Assembly (NCBI GenBank): GCA_029207755.1
Contig: JARCOQ010000017.1
Coordinates: 11,482,945 to 11,546,944, forward strand
DNA from: Chamaea fasciata
Lineage: Eukaryota > Chordata > Aves > Passeriformes > Sylviidae
Direction: 5' to 3'
DNA length: 64,000 bases
Position 1 is the stretch's first letter. Each line of letters begins with the position of its first letter. The notes under the pieces are model-generated. The model had not been told where the DNA came from, did no database searches, and worked only from the letters and a program-made list of their open reading frames with translations. Below are positions 40,624 to 53,461 of the stretch, piece by piece. The position numbers and the translations under genes were made by a program.

Positions 40624-43600
40624 CATTATTAATTTAAAAGCACAGAAAACAAACAGAAAAATATCAAAAAAGCATTTTAAAATTTAATTCTGATTGGAAA
40701 TATTGAAAATATTTATTTGCATTCTGATGCAGAATAAATGCAAATAGAAAGATGAGGAAATTTCTCACAAGACTGAAACACTATGGTTCTTAACCACCTT
40801 CCTGATTTCCCTGCAGGCCAGGCACTGTCCAAAGGGGAAAGTTATCTTTGCTCTGCAGACTGAAATGTCTGTCCAGGGTTTCCATAGGGAATGGAGAGTT
40901 TACACATCAGCTCCAGGGGAACTTGATGGTTCCAAGGCAAATTTTAGTGGCCAGCACTGCAATGGATCTAAACACAGCAAAATTGGGCAAATACATTAAA
41001 AAATTAATAAATCCTAAATCCCTTTGGAACCTCCCTCAGTGAGTTAATTAAATACTTTTCATACTGAAGTAATAAAAGCAGCAAATTTGAAAAAAAATCA
41101 AAAAGCCAAACGGTGAAAGAACTCAGGAGAATAAAGAACAGCAATTTCCCCACCAGCACAAGAGGGGCAGAACACTGAGCCTGGGGTTCTCCCAGCTGGA
41201 CAGGAGGGAGGCACTCAGGAGCTGCTCATATGCTGAAATCTCCTGTCAACTGTGCGAAATTTGGCTCCATGAGTCCAAATTCTTTGTAAAATATCAAACA
41301 GGCCAACAGTACAAGTTCGAGTCTACTGGAAACTATCAAAAAAGGCTTTATGGGTTTAATGTCCAGGTGTTCAGTGATGTATAATTGCTGTGATAGACTG
41401 GAAAATAAAATAAGAAAAGATCAGCATAAAGGAATAGGCTAGTGAGCAAGTTGGTTGTTATTTAAGCAACCAATCCCAGTGCACTCTAGTCCCCATTAAC
41501 CAGGGACACCCCACTTGTTCCATCTTTCCCTCTGTTTTTTATCCACTTTGAAGCTCGGAATATTAACTCCTTGAAATCACTGAGCTATGGTAACAACCCC
41601 AGAGACGTAGATGTAATATTGAGAGCATAAGCACAGGTCTTCTCTCCCTCACAGAGCCCAATTTAACACAATTTTCCGGGGAGATGTGAACACTTTGCTA
41701 AGTGTCATTGTCTGAGACCACAGAATTTCTCTTACAAGGACATAAAACTTTCATGGGGAAGGGAGAGACAATAGCAGAGGTATTAACTAAACTAGGAGGC
41801 ACAAGTTTATTTCCCACTGCAAGAGAGAAAACACATAATTGAAAAAAATAGCAAAAAATAACCCAATTGGATTTTTCAAAACTTCAGTGGTAAACAAGCA
41901 GGAGCACAAGTCTGGTGAATTTTACTCCTCCTTTGCGTGGTGGAGGAATAAAGTGCTTTGTCCTGTGCTTTCTGAAATAGAAATGCCAGCAAGAGCTGAA
42001 AATTAGACGTTAAAAAAATCCCCACAGAAAAAAAAAGTTACCTATTGTTAAAAATGTGGTAATTAAACAGGGAAATAGACCATCAAGAGATGTGATGAAT
42101 TAACTTTGGGTTTAGAAGCTCCTTTGGAAGAACCTATTATGAGGCCCTAAGCCTGATACAAGAACACATTGTGATAAAGATCTCATCACTCCATTGTAAT
42201 GGCCCTTCTTGCCCCCCACTACTAAATTCCTCCGGGAACCCAGGATGGCTGCTCAGACTCTCTTTAATCCTCTTAAATAAATTAACAAGGCAGAATATTC
42301 TGCTCAAATCTCAGCTGATAGATCCATTTAGCCTGCCCATACAGTTGGTACATATGAGTAAGATTTCACCCTGATGAATAGCAGAGTTGTCAGGATTTTG
42401 TGTGTTCATAACCTTAAAACTGAGGGCAGAACACTCCAATGCCTCAGGATTGAGAGCTTGCCAGTCAAGGGAGAAAAAAAATATGCTCATATGTTCCTCC
42501 CCACAGCAATTGATCCCGGTATGCAGAGCACTTTATCTTGTATCTTTTGCCATACAGAATTAATCAACCCCAGCGAGCAGAATTTTGCTCTCTACAGTCA
42601 TATCCACCATCAAACATTAGGACTTTAAGCTTCCACTCTGATTTCAGCAATTGCAGCCTGTTTCAATGCAAATGGTAAGTACCGTTGTTAAATCACACAC
42701 TACTTTGTGGGTACATTATACAACCTTATATCTATTTTCCATTTTAGTGACAGTCTGCATAGCAGTTTGGGGAAGGCATTTGAAGCCCATAAATCCATTG
42801 CATTATTCCCCTACATTCCTACCGATGTTGTATGTGCCTGTCTTTATAAAAGAGCCCCTTCTGCCTCTCCACACTCCTCCCATTTGGGGACGATCTGGAG
42901 CTGACAGGTAGCTGCAGTACCTCTCTCTCCATATAAAATAGAGTTTTTTCTCCCCTTTTTCACTCAGCAATGCCTCAAGACTAAAGCAATCTCTTGCTAT
43001 GGACAAGAGAGGAGGCAGGAGAAGGAAGATGACACAGCCGCTCTATGCATGAGTGTGCCAAGGTCAGGAGCAGGGTCTGCAGGGACACCCTCACTGATGT
43101 CTGTCCCTTTACTGAGCCAGAAGAAAAAGCAGCTTTTCCTGACTCCTTGCTGCTTTTTGAACTCACTCCTGCCTTGTGAAGCAAGACCTGGCATCAAAAC
43201 CTTTTTTATCCCTTGGTTCTTATCATACCATGCTGCACACAGGGCACAGGGAGGTGGACTACACTGGGAATAAGGATCCCAGTGACTGCCACAAATGCCA
43301 GCTCCCCCAGCACTGCTCAGCAAGCAGGAGATGAGGTGGCAGCCTGTCCATCTGACCAGAAAATCCCATTGTGTGGAGTCCCTTCCCACACCAGGGCTGG
43401 GCCCAGCTTCCTCTGCCCCATGGCACTGTGTCCTGCTACCAGATCCCACCTGTCCCATTGCTGACTGCCCTGCTCAGCTGATGGAAAAGCCTGGGACCAA
43501 ACCCACTGAAACAACAAAGCTGCTGGCATCCTAGAAAGTTAAAGCTCTAAACCAGCGCCAGCTTTAACTCCTGCCTGTTTTTTGAAAAGTGGAGCCTTCT

Positions 43601-43627
43601 GGAGAGGGACTTTTCACAAGGGCATGT

Positions 43628-43872
43628 AACGATAGCACAAGAGGAAATGACTTAGATTTGATATTGTGAAGAAATCCTTGTGGGGAGGCACTGGCACAGG
43701 GTGCCCAGAGTTTGTGGACACACCATCCCTGGATGTGTATAGGTCCAAAGTTGGACAGGGCTTGGAGGAACCTGGACTAGTGGAAGGTGTCCCTGCCCAT
43801 GGCAGAAGGGTGGAATGAGATGGGCTTTAAGGTCCCTTCCAACCCAAACCATTCTGGGCTTCTGTAATTCTC
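43628..43872 (+). mobile_element. CR1 LINE 3' fragment with internal deletion
   Basis: Sense CR1 tail: AACGATAGCACAAGAGGAAATG, then an apparent deletion, then GAAGAAATCCTTGTGGGGAGG, GGCACTGGCACAGGGTGCCC and GGAAGGTGTCCCTGCCCATG, ending with CCAACCCAAACCATTCTGG. Antisense to PTPRT. Confidence 0.94.
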
Positions 43873-44666
43873 ATTTTGAAAACCACTTTGGTCCCAATTG
43901 CATAATCCTCTCTGGAGCTAGAGCCACTTCTATTGACCCAGATGACACCCAGGCAGACTCAGCTGTGAACAAGCCTGACATAGTGGTGTTTAAGTCCTCC
44001 TCAGAGCAGCTTTAGAAATGCTCAGTGTTCAGCTGCCAGGAGCCCAGCTCCAGGGCACTCACACCCACCATGGAGTGGAGCAGCTGTGTGAGTGCCAGGC
44101 CCTGCTCCTGCCCAGCACCTGCAGCCACCAGCAGCTTTCCCCTGTGCTTTGCCACGCCACTTGCTGCAAATTCATAACAGGGTTGGCACGAGATGTCACA
44201 AATAGATGAGGAAGAATTTTGTCACAGGCAAAGTGTGATTTTCCAGGGCTGGAAAGCATTCTGAAATTCATAAGAGTGCAGAGATAAGGGAGTCAGGTAT
44301 CAGCAGAGAGCTGGATGTGTTCTACAGGGTTCAGCACTGCAGATGGAGGGGAGGGAAAACCAACTGCAAGGCTTCATGATTGAAAACACCTCAGGAAACA
44401 ATAGGCTATTTAGTTTTAAATCTTGCCTTACATATTCCACTCCATGCTCTAATAAAGCCTACAGGAAGACTTCATTTTTCCCCGTATCCCAAAAATAAAC
44501 ACAAATCAACTGATGCATTCAAGTCTGACAGAAATATCCTTGAACTCAAAGTTATACAAACATAACCATTCATTTCCCTAGCTGCTGCCTGGGGGAAGCA
44601 GTGTTCCTCCAGCCAGGTGTTAAGATGCCATGTGCAATGTGAGTTAACCATGAAAAGGACTTTTAT

Positions 44667-44758
44667 CACAGAATGGTTTGGCTTGGAAGGAACCTTTAAC
44701 ATCATCTTGTTCCAAATCCACTGCCATGGGCAGGGGCACCCTCCACTAGACCAAGTTT
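44667..44758 (-). mobile_element. CR1 LINE 3' terminal fragment
   Basis: A reverse-complement CR1 end of only about 90 bp: CACAGAATGGTTTGGCTTGG, GCCATGGGCAGGGGCACC and CTCCACTAGACCAAG. It stops abruptly about 50 bp before the palindrome at 44807. Confidence 0.93.
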
Positions 44759-44806
44759 TTATGATGGAAGAAAACCACCTGTAGCTGGAAAAGTTTTATT
44801 TTTTAT

Positions 44807-44818
44807 TGCGCATGCGCA
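44807..44818. promoter_or_regulatory. Perfect NRF1-type palindrome
   Basis: TGCGCATGCGCA is self-complementary over all 12 bases and matches the NRF1 consensus YGCGCAYGCGCR. Four CpGs in 12 bp are striking in an AT-rich surround. NRF1 sites normally lie in CpG-island promoters, and no promoter is evident here. Occupancy is unknown. Confidence 0.45.
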
Positions 44819-46138
44819 GAAGGTGTACAAAGTGAAGACATTCTACTGAACATCTCACCATCATTTTGAGTACCACAGACCTTCCAGAAATTTCACAGGG
44901 CTTCCCCACAGTTCTTACCACACGTGGATTTATTCTCACATAGTCAGCACACTGAGTTTGCAAACCACGTCTTTCTGAACCTGAGTTTGTATCATTCATA
45001 AGATACACAACATCAAAAGCAGCTTCAGATTCCAGTGGAAAGAACAGCAAGAAACAGCCATTTCCAACCACAGCCTTCCCTTCCTGCTTGCTTGAGACTC
45101 GGCAACAAGATCCATCAGATGCTCTTAAATTATCTATTTCTTACACAGATGATCCCAGCACGACCAGTGGCTCTCCCCCAGTCACTGCTCTCCAGGCTGA
45201 GCCATGAGGGTTTAATTGTCCCCTCCCCTGCAGTGACAGCCCTGAGCACCAGGGCTCAAACTGGATAAGGACAATTAGCACTTCTGAACACAAACCCGGC
45301 AAGCCAACACCTTCCCCAGCCTGAAACTCATTGGAGAATGAAAACCAGCTGTTTTCTCCCCCACAGGCCCTTGCTCAGGGTCACTCTCAGAACCAGACTT
45401 CCACAGTAAAACACCACTGCAGGGACACCTGATGCCATACAGGAGTGAATTACAGAGTCACTGCCTGCTGAACCCAAGGAGCAAGAAGCAGGTAGAGGTC
45501 TCAAAGCCCAGACTCTGGTTACACTGCTTTTTCTGCAGAAATCCTTACTTTCAGGCATTAATCCTACATTTAACCTTGGCAAACCCACAGTTCCACTGGG
45601 CAATTAAAGACCATTTGCTTTCCAAAGGTGAGGCATAATTGTGGCTCTGCATCATTTTAAGTAGCTACAGAGATTCTCCTCCTGCAACTGAGATTCCACT
45701 CCAGGTTTCCAGCCACATGGAGACTGGCACAGTCCCCCATCCCTGTTTACAGCATGACTGGTAGCACTTGCCACTTCCAGTTCTGAGGCTGGTATCAAGC
45801 AGGGTGTAAATCATAAACAACCAGGGCCCAGAACGTGGGCTCTACATTTGATTTCAAGTTCAAAGCTGAGAGTGTCAGAGGTGGAGGACTCAGATCTGTG
45901 TTTTGCATCAAAGCATGTTAACATTTCGTCTAGCTCACCTCCATCTTCACATTCCAGCACAAGCCTCACTTGGGTGTGAAAGATGAGGCATGAAGAACAT
46001 AAGGAATCCCTTCTTTTCCACATATATTATCAGAGCTGCTTGTTTTCTTGAAGGGAACAGGAGAGAAGCATTATCCCCCTAGAACACCCCACGGGCTGTT
46101 GAATGTAAGGAACATAATAGTAGAGACTCAATTCAAAG

Positions 46139-46501
46139 AATCACAGAATGGTTTGGGTTGGAAGAGACCTTGAAGTTAATCCAGTGCCACCCCCTGCCAT
46201 GGGCAGGGACATCTTGCACTATCCCAGGCTGCTCCAAGGCCTGTCCAGCCTGGCTTAGACACTGCCAGGGATCCAGGGGCAGCCTCAGCTTCTCTCAGTT
46301 ACCAGCTCCAGTGCTGCATCAGGCTCTTAGTACAGAATTTCTTCCTAATAGCTAATCTAAATCTCTGCCCTCTTTCATTTAAAAACCATTTTCCCTTGTC
46401 CTACTCCATGCCTTCACAAAGCCTCTCTCTCACTCTTAGAGCCCTTTAGGTAATGGAAAGTGCTCCAAGGTCTCCTCAGAGCCTTTTCTCCTCCAGGCTG
46501 A
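46139..46501 (-). mobile_element. CR1 LINE 3' fragment
   Basis: Reverse-complement CR1: AATCACAGAATGGTTTGGG, GCCATGGGCAGGGACATC, AGAATTTCTTCCTAATAGC and GCCTTTTCTCCTCCAGGCTG. About 360 bp of the 3' region is kept. It abuts a short, oppositely oriented CR1 tail. Confidence 0.95.
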
Positions 46502-46504
46502 CCC

Positions 46505-46556
46505 CTGGAGGGGGCTTTAGGGTCCTTTCCAACCCAAACCGTTCAGGATTCCATGA
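46505..46556 (+). mobile_element. Short inverted CR1 tail abutting the previous copy
   Basis: GGAGGGGGCTTTAGGGTCC and TTTCCAACCCAAACCGTTC are the sense CR1 3' end, pointing opposite to the element on its left. Only about 50 bp is present. Confidence 0.85.
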
Positions 46557-46946
46557 ACATCACCACCCCTGTCACAGACTGAAGGTGATTTACACAAAAG
46601 CCAAAGCAGCTTAGAGTGGTCAAGTCACAGCTTTAACCCCAAACCACGTGGGAAGTCTTACAAAAGTATCAATATTCTTAAGGCACAAGAACCATAAGAA
46701 GCCTGGCTGCACACCTGGGTATATCTGCAAGGGATGAAGGGCAGGAGCAGCACCCAGTACAGGAACATCAGCTGGGAGCTCTAAGCCAATATTCTGAGCC
46801 CAGCAAACCCCTCAAACACACATTTAGCCTCCTTTCCTGCCAAGGGGATCTGAACTGCACCTCTACATTCTCACCTCAAAAGCAGAGGATAAGTGAATCA
46901 AGCCCAGAGCTCTGGTCTTATCCCAAGATCAACCTGTGATCACTCA

Positions 46947-46990
46947 CAAAACAAACAAACAAACAAAAAAAAAACAACAAAAAACAAAAC
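46947..46990. repeat. (CAAA)n microsatellite and A-rich tail
   Basis: Several CAAA units followed by ten As and CAACAAAAAACAAAAC. Confidence 0.92.
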
Positions 46991-47742
46991 CCTCTTCAAT
47001 GAAGGAGTCACAGAGCACTAAGGATGAGAACTCACTTGTAAATCAATTCTGACATCTATTAAAACAAAATTTACTTTTCTATGTTAATTTTTTGTCCTTT
47101 TTTCTGGCCTCTATCTTAAAATTTCAGACTTAGAGCAGAACTGAAAGCATCTCAAACCCCACATATACATGAATAATCAGTAAGAGTGGTCACACTTTAC
47201 TAATCACAAAATAATTTGCCTATATCTCACCACACTCTTTGCACACTGAGTTTGCCATACCAAAGACAAAGCATCACAAGAGCAGGTACAAACATTTTTT
47301 GACACTGTGCGTTAAAGCAGTGACTCTGACTGCACTTCTTGGAGTTGCCTCTCAAGCTATACCATCAAGTTTTCCAAACTTGGGATTTTTTTCACCAGAA
47401 AGGAAAAAAAAACCCAAAACCCAACCTGTATGGACTAAGTGTGGGATGAAAATTGTCTGTGTAATTTCCCAGCCCATTTTCCATATTTTTAAATTAATAC
47501 CTTCACCCTTCCTGTCTAGCACAATTGCCAAAAAATAGTTTGGCAGCTTGCAAAGATTTTGGAAACTGCTGCAAGTCTAAATCAGCTCTGCAAAACAGGA
47601 TGGAAGCCAAACCAGCTCCCCCATTAATGCACACCTGCCATAAATAAGAGGGCAAGAAATTCCTCCTGAAGCCAATATAAAAACCTTGTTTTAATGCCCT
47701 AAGTAATAGCAAATAAATCCACCTGAACTGCTTCAGCCAGCA

Positions 47743-47785
47743 GGAAAAAAAGGGAAAAAAAAAAAAAAAAAAAGAAAAAAAACCC
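47743..47785. repeat. A-rich low-complexity tract
   Basis: A runs with rare G interruptions, ending AACCCAAC. The minus-strand open frame over it is Phe-rich for this reason. Confidence 0.9.
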
Positions 47786-48398
47786 AACATGTTGCTTCTG
47801 CAACATTCTAGCAGAAAAATGATCAGCTTTGAGCTAGATAACAGTGAAGAAAATAAATGGTTATATGCAAAATATTTTCTTGGAATTTAGTGCTTAAGAA
47901 GCTGTCTTGTGCATTAGTATTTACAGCAGGATGGAACATGTTTTCCTGCCCCCCAAAGGTAGACAAGGTTGAAGTTCTCATGGATACTCCCCAGCCTGTG
48001 ATGGAGCTGGGCTTTGCAGAGTTCTCTGCTGGCCCCATCTTGCTGTGACAGTGGGATAAAAGGGGAAGGATCCAGGCCCAGCCACAGGGTGGACCTGGGG
48101 AGATAGAGCTCCCCAAACCCAGTCTCAGCGCAGCACAGAAGCTGAGCCTGAGGGGAAAACAGCCAACTGCCCCAATCCTAAAAAATTTCTTCTGAATCTA
48201 TTCCTTCTACATCTCAACATGTTGTATGAGCTAAAACTTAAAAGATTCATTCAAAAAAGCCTTTAAATTCCCCTGAACTCTTCACATAACACAGTCCTTC
48301 TTCCCACCCTTGCTGGAAAGTTTCTGCTCCCTCCCTCTCTCAGGGGCAGAGGGCTTAACACTGACATTTTGCTTTCCCCTTTGTTGCAGCAGCCCTCT

Positions 48399-48892
48399 TG
48401 TTAGAGGGTAGAAATGAGCCTAGACAGAGACTTCTTGTTTATCACAGGATGAAAAGGGTCCTGGTTTATTCCTCTTTACAGCTCAGCCACCCTGACTCCA
48501 ACCATTCACTGACTGGCTGCAGCAAGCCTTCCTGTAGGTTTCCCTTGCAGCCTCTGACTGCTGGTCACTTCCTGCTGAACTCTGCAGGTATTGGTTTGCA
48601 GACTGTGACTGCAGGGTCCAACAACAGGCTCTGACGGCACACCCAGACTGACCTCACAGCAGGGATTCTCTCTGCTCAGGATCCTCCTTCATAATTTTCT
48701 CCTTCATGTACCTCAAGGCTCCTCTTCCAGGATAAGCCTCTCCTCAGTAGCTCACCCCCCGTTTTATCTCACTCATCCTTATTGGATACAGCTGTGACTC
48801 ATTGGGGTGAGGCTGTATTGGGTAATTAACACAGCTGTTCCTTATCAGGGGTGAGGTCACTTGTATTCCCTTCTCCTACACCTCTCTAATAA
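48399..48892 (-). mobile_element. Solo LTR of an endogenous retrovirus (family 2)
   Basis: Read on the minus strand, an element of about 490 bp ends ...TTTCTACCCTCTAACA at 48399. Its 5' end is near 48892 (TTATTAGAGAGG, possibly a decayed TGTTAGAG). The TGTTAGAG/CTCTAACA ends form short inverted repeats. It has a CCAAT box just upstream (TATCCAAT), a GATAAAAC TATA-like box at 48761-48770 and AATAAA at 48465-48470, in proper LTR order. There is no internal retroviral sequence on either side. It is in the same sense as PTPRT. Family assignment and exact 5' border are uncertain, and no target duplication was seen. Confidence 0.7.
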
Positions 48893-50687
48893 AAGCACCT
48901 CATCAAAAAGAACAAATCCTGTGCCCGACATTACAGAGCCTTTAAAAGTCTTCCCAGTGCTCACATTCGGAGGCTTTTCATTTGTGCACTGACTCTTTGC
49001 AACTTCTGCTAAATAAACTCACTGCTGCTGGTTCCCTCTTGAATAAATCCTGGACCTGCTTTTCTAATGTCCTGGGGATAATCCAAAGTCAGAAGACATC
49101 TGGAAATCCTCCATCACTTTGGAAAAGCACCATCCTTTGTTCCTCAGGACGGAACTGCTTTGGAGTAAATACGTGGGATATAGCTTTTGCAGACACATTA
49201 GGTACCACATGAATAAAATCCCATTACTATTGTAGAAGAGGTCGTCTCCAATCACGTTTGCTGCAGCAAGTTTTCTGCTTTATTTAACTGAACTGCTTTT
49301 TCCCAGAAGCAAGAGGCTGTAAAATCCACAGTTTATAAAGAAAGTTAAAGAATTCCTACCAAAACAAATGTTTCTTTTTTTTTAAAGTGCCTTCCCACAC
49401 AAAGGTGTCTCTGAGCTATCCATTAGCTCCAAGTGAGCTACATCTCGTTGAACAACTAAATACTATCTGTAGAGAGAGGGAGAAAACACACAGCAAGTGC
49501 AGAAAATGTGTTCCAAAGTCAGCAATTGAGGCAACGCTTCTCCCCAGCTCATCACAGTGCTCCAGGATCACTGGGGGCATCTGGCCTGGGCACAGGACAC
49601 TGGAAAGGACTGGACAGACAGGGTTGTTCAAAGGATAAGACTTAAAAATTCAGTGCCTACAAACCTCTTGCCTACTAAAAAAAGAGTCTGGAGGGGGAAA
49701 AGTAGACCATGACCCAGCTCTTTGTGTGCTGTTCTGTATAAATACCTCTTCATTTCCTAAAATCCAGATGTCTTCAAATAAAACTGCTGGTCTACAGGGT
49801 GGGAGATGTGTCCAAATGGGCAACCCCAGGAACCACATCAACGAAGCCTCACACAGCACTCAGAGCAGAGGCTGATTCATTTTGTTCACACAAGGACAAA
49901 CTAAAGCCAGCTCCAGACCTTTCTCCCCATGCTACATTGATTTTCGTATTTTACTCAATTTGAGAAAACATGGGCATTCACTCAAACACTGACTAGCACA
50001 AAAATAACTGTATTATGTGCATTATGGTCCATTTTACATTGTAAGGTTTATTTCAGCTGTGTTATTTTGTTTTCTGAAGGCACAGTGTGGAGACCTTGTG
50101 AATGAAAAGTGAACTGTTAAGATCTTTAGATACCTCTCAACTCCAATTCTGATTTTATGGTGCTGTAATCAACTTTCAATCCACACAAAAACATTTCAAT
50201 CACACTTTAAAAATGTTTTGCAAAACTCTTGGCATAATGCACTTGCTGTACTTCATTACATTTGCCTGCTCTCGAGTTCCAAACATGAGTGAAAAAAGAT
50301 ACTTTGCTGTTCCCTTTTTTAATAGCCTATTGGATTTTCCTACTACTTCATCTGTAGGAATATCATCAATCACAAATTGTGTTTATTGGATAATCCATTA
50401 ATTGCTTCAACCTCCTTTTTTTGTTCCCCACAATAACAGCAATATTCTGAGCACTCTTCACTCCACCCTGGTGATGCTCCAAAGATACTTTACTTTAGGA
50501 ATTCCTTAAGGTGGCTTTAAAAATCTTCACAGCTCGGAGTCTCAAAGGACAAACTTTAAAATAATCCAATTTATTTTTCCAACTCCCATTTTAGGATGAT
50601 TTCACTCTGCTGCTTCTTCCCTTTCACAAATGAGATATAAAATCAGATGAGTCTGACTAGCTCCACCCCTGCTTTATAAATAAGGAG

Positions 50688-50762
50688 AAAAACCGCCATA
50701 AGGAATGTACAGAAAAACCTCCATAAAGAATGTACAGGAAAACCTCCATAAGGAATGTACCT
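50688..50762. repeat. 25-bp minisatellite, three copies
   Basis: Three exact-length 25-bp units (50688-50712, 50713-50737, 50738-50762) share a core close to ACCTCCATAAGGAATGTAC with few substitutions. A small local tandem array. Confidence 0.92.
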
Positions 50763-53273
50763 CAACTCTTAGGAGACTCTTTTGGGGTGCTCCTCCTTGG
50801 CAAGGGTGTTCCCAGGAGCACATATAGGATCTGCTCTAAGTCTGTCCTGATTGGTGCAGTGCTCTGCATTCCCTGCTTTCCCCATAATTCCAGAAGTGTT
50901 TGGAGAGGGCAGAAGGGGAAGAAAGCAGCTTGGCTTCTCGGTGCCACTGTCACCCCATGCCAAGGAAAGCTACAGTGCCAACACCTTTGCTGGGCCAGAG
51001 TCTGGACACGGAGCTGGGGCAGAGCTGTGGTGCCTGGATGAGCAGCCAGAGGAAGCCCAGGGTTGTTATGGTGTCCTGGTGAGGAGGTGACCAAGGCTCA
51101 TTGCTGCAGATGCAGACTTGGGCTTCCCATGCTGGGAACTGCAGAATAAAACCCGGCCTGAATGGCTCGGGCACTTCTCATAGCACATACTTCATTAGGT
51201 TTCAGTTATAAAGCACAATTAGAGCAGCAACAAGGAATGGTGGATATTTCTCCCTCTTTAAGGCACTTGTTTCAGGAGTCCCTCCCACACTGCCCCATAT
51301 ACCCAGTCACCGTGACCCTGGGCTGTGCTTCCAGCACTGCAGGATGACTGCAGCAGGGCCAGGGGAGGAAAAAGCAGGAACCCCCTCAGGCTCTGACTCC
51401 AGACTTTTACAACCCCAGGCAAGAACGTAAAAGACACTTAGTCACAGTGATTCATGCAGCAAATCATTCTGATGCCACATTCTCCTCCATCCACCCAGAT
51501 CACACTTTTCAAATCCTAACACAGTTTCTTTAATTTTTTTTTCTGAATGTCTGACACACTGCAAACTATTTTAAAGATGACTAAAAAACAAGCTAGCTGA
51601 TAGTTAAATCTGCTGTACAGTGGTCTGCACTTTCATAAGAAATATTCCAGGGGAAGGAAAGTAGTCCAGGGGTTTCCACAAATCGAAGTGGGTAGAGGAT
51701 ATACTAATTCCTTTAGGACTCACAACACAGACTTCAAAAATCTAAATGCCACCACTAGAAAAGGGATGTCTATTTGTGGTCAAGCTTGAGTTGTAATTTC
51801 AGTAATAAAAGTCCTTGATCAGTGCAAGCCTTTATTTTCTGATTGTCTCAAGTGATTCATGACTTCAACCTCAAAGCCTTATAGTGGTTCAGCCTCAAAG
51901 AACATAAAAATAAATGCTTGTTATTGGACATATCAAAGCTGTGAATAAAGTATTTTGCACCAGGTTCTTCTAGCCTTATTTCAGGGTTTTACAGACCCTT
52001 GAAATGAGTTTTCCAAATCTGGTAAGTCAGTTAAGGTGGTAACAGGCTTCAAATAAAAAGTGCTTACCCATACCTAAAAGGTAAAATACCTTCAGGTGGT
52101 TGCTGCCTAAACTTACTCTGAAAAAAAAAAAAAATCAGGGCATTTTATAGAATGAAAAAGATCCTTTATTGACAATTTGAGCTTGGTACAAAGTATAATT
52201 TAAATAGACTTAGCAGCTGCTCCTGGACTTACTGGAGTATTAGAGCCTTTCACCAACAAGTATTCAGGCTCTGAATAGCAATAACAAGAAGACAAATTTG
52301 AATGAGACTCAGCTTCAGCTCCCACATCTACGACACAAGGAGGGTGGCATCAAAATGTGGCAAATTAGAGTGCAGACACCTGGTCCTGAAAAGTCATGCA
52401 GAAAACTTAGTTTATACTGCTTCGCCTTGTTTCTCATCAAAATAATTTGGAGGCTTGAGCACGAAACAGATTTGTGAATTCACTAGGGAGCCAGAGAGAG
52501 TCATCACACAGTAATGGAAAGGCAGATTTTTTTATTGATTCAAATTAAGGGTAATTTATTGAAAAAAAAGCCACAATTTGCATGAAAGACGTTGCTGAAA
52601 GACGCAGCAGTCTAAGTGTGTTTTGATCTATTTGACTCACACACACAGAGCCTGGTGGGTGCAGAGAGCAGCAGCTCTGCACTCACTGCCTCAGCATCCA
52701 GCAGGAGAAAACAAATTGGTCCTGAGCCTTTGCTCTGAGACAGCTCAATCCTTTGGCATTTCAAGTTTCTCCCCTCTTTTACTCTATCACGAGCAGTCTC
52801 ATCATTCTTATCCTCTCTGACTGAAGCAAGGAAATCTAATTGTCCTCTGGCCTCAGTAGGTCCCAGGACCCCAGTTGGTGGATTTTGTCTGTCAAGTGGG
52901 AGGAGACTTTGTTGCACAAACCAGAACTATTTTAGGGAGATCAGGTTACCACAGGGGACATTTGAGTGTAGGTCTCAGACCTAAAAACATTGGTGTTTTC
53001 TATGTCACAACCACTTGCCAAGGGAAGCCTATTGCCTCCACAGGGAAGCTGCTCAATTCTTCCAGGTTTGGAAACATAGATCGAATCTTCGCTGATAAAC
53101 CTGGACAAACTGTGATATTAGAGAAATTACAGCAGTCTTGGAGCAACTCCGGGACACTGGTGCACATGTAAGCATTTCCTAAACTAAATGCTTCATCTTC
53201 TTTGAATTGCCAGATTCCCTACAGCCAGAGTTACAGGGACAAGCTGCTAATCGTGGTGTTACCTGGAGTGTGG

Positions 53274-53461
53274 GTGGGACGGAATGGGCACTGCCCAGGC
53301 TCCCCAGGGAATGGTCCCGGCTCCGAGGCTGCCAGAGCTCCAGGAGCCTTTGGACAGCTCTGCCAGGGATGCCCAGGGTGGGGTTGTTGGGGTGTCTGTG
53401 CAGGGACAGGAGCTGGGCTGGGTGATCCTATGGGTCCCTCCCAGCTCAGGACATTCTGATT
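53274..53461 (+). mobile_element. CR1 LINE 3' fragment of the subfamily with a GATCCT...GGGTCCC tail
   Basis: Sense CR1 end: AATGGGCACTGCCCAGGC, CTGCCAGAGCTCCAGGAG, GGGATGCCCAGGGTGGGG, then GGTGATCCTATGGGTCCC and CAGCTCAGGACATTCTGAT. This tail type differs from the CR1 copies that end CAACCCAAACCATTC, and is the one resembled by the tail of the SINE at 56044. 5'-truncated and non-coding. Confidence 0.9.

Noticed and set aside
44796..45071. 91-codon minus-strand frame ending near CAATAAAAAATAAAAC, considered as a processed pseudogene
   Set aside because: The AATAAA and A-rich end are suggestive, but I could not recognise any parent protein, and no target duplication was seen.
50670..51185. 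LTR-like order of TATAAATA (50675) and AATAAAACCCGG (51145)
   Set aside because: Spacing is long, no TG...CA ends or target duplication were found, and there is no similarity to the other LTRs here.
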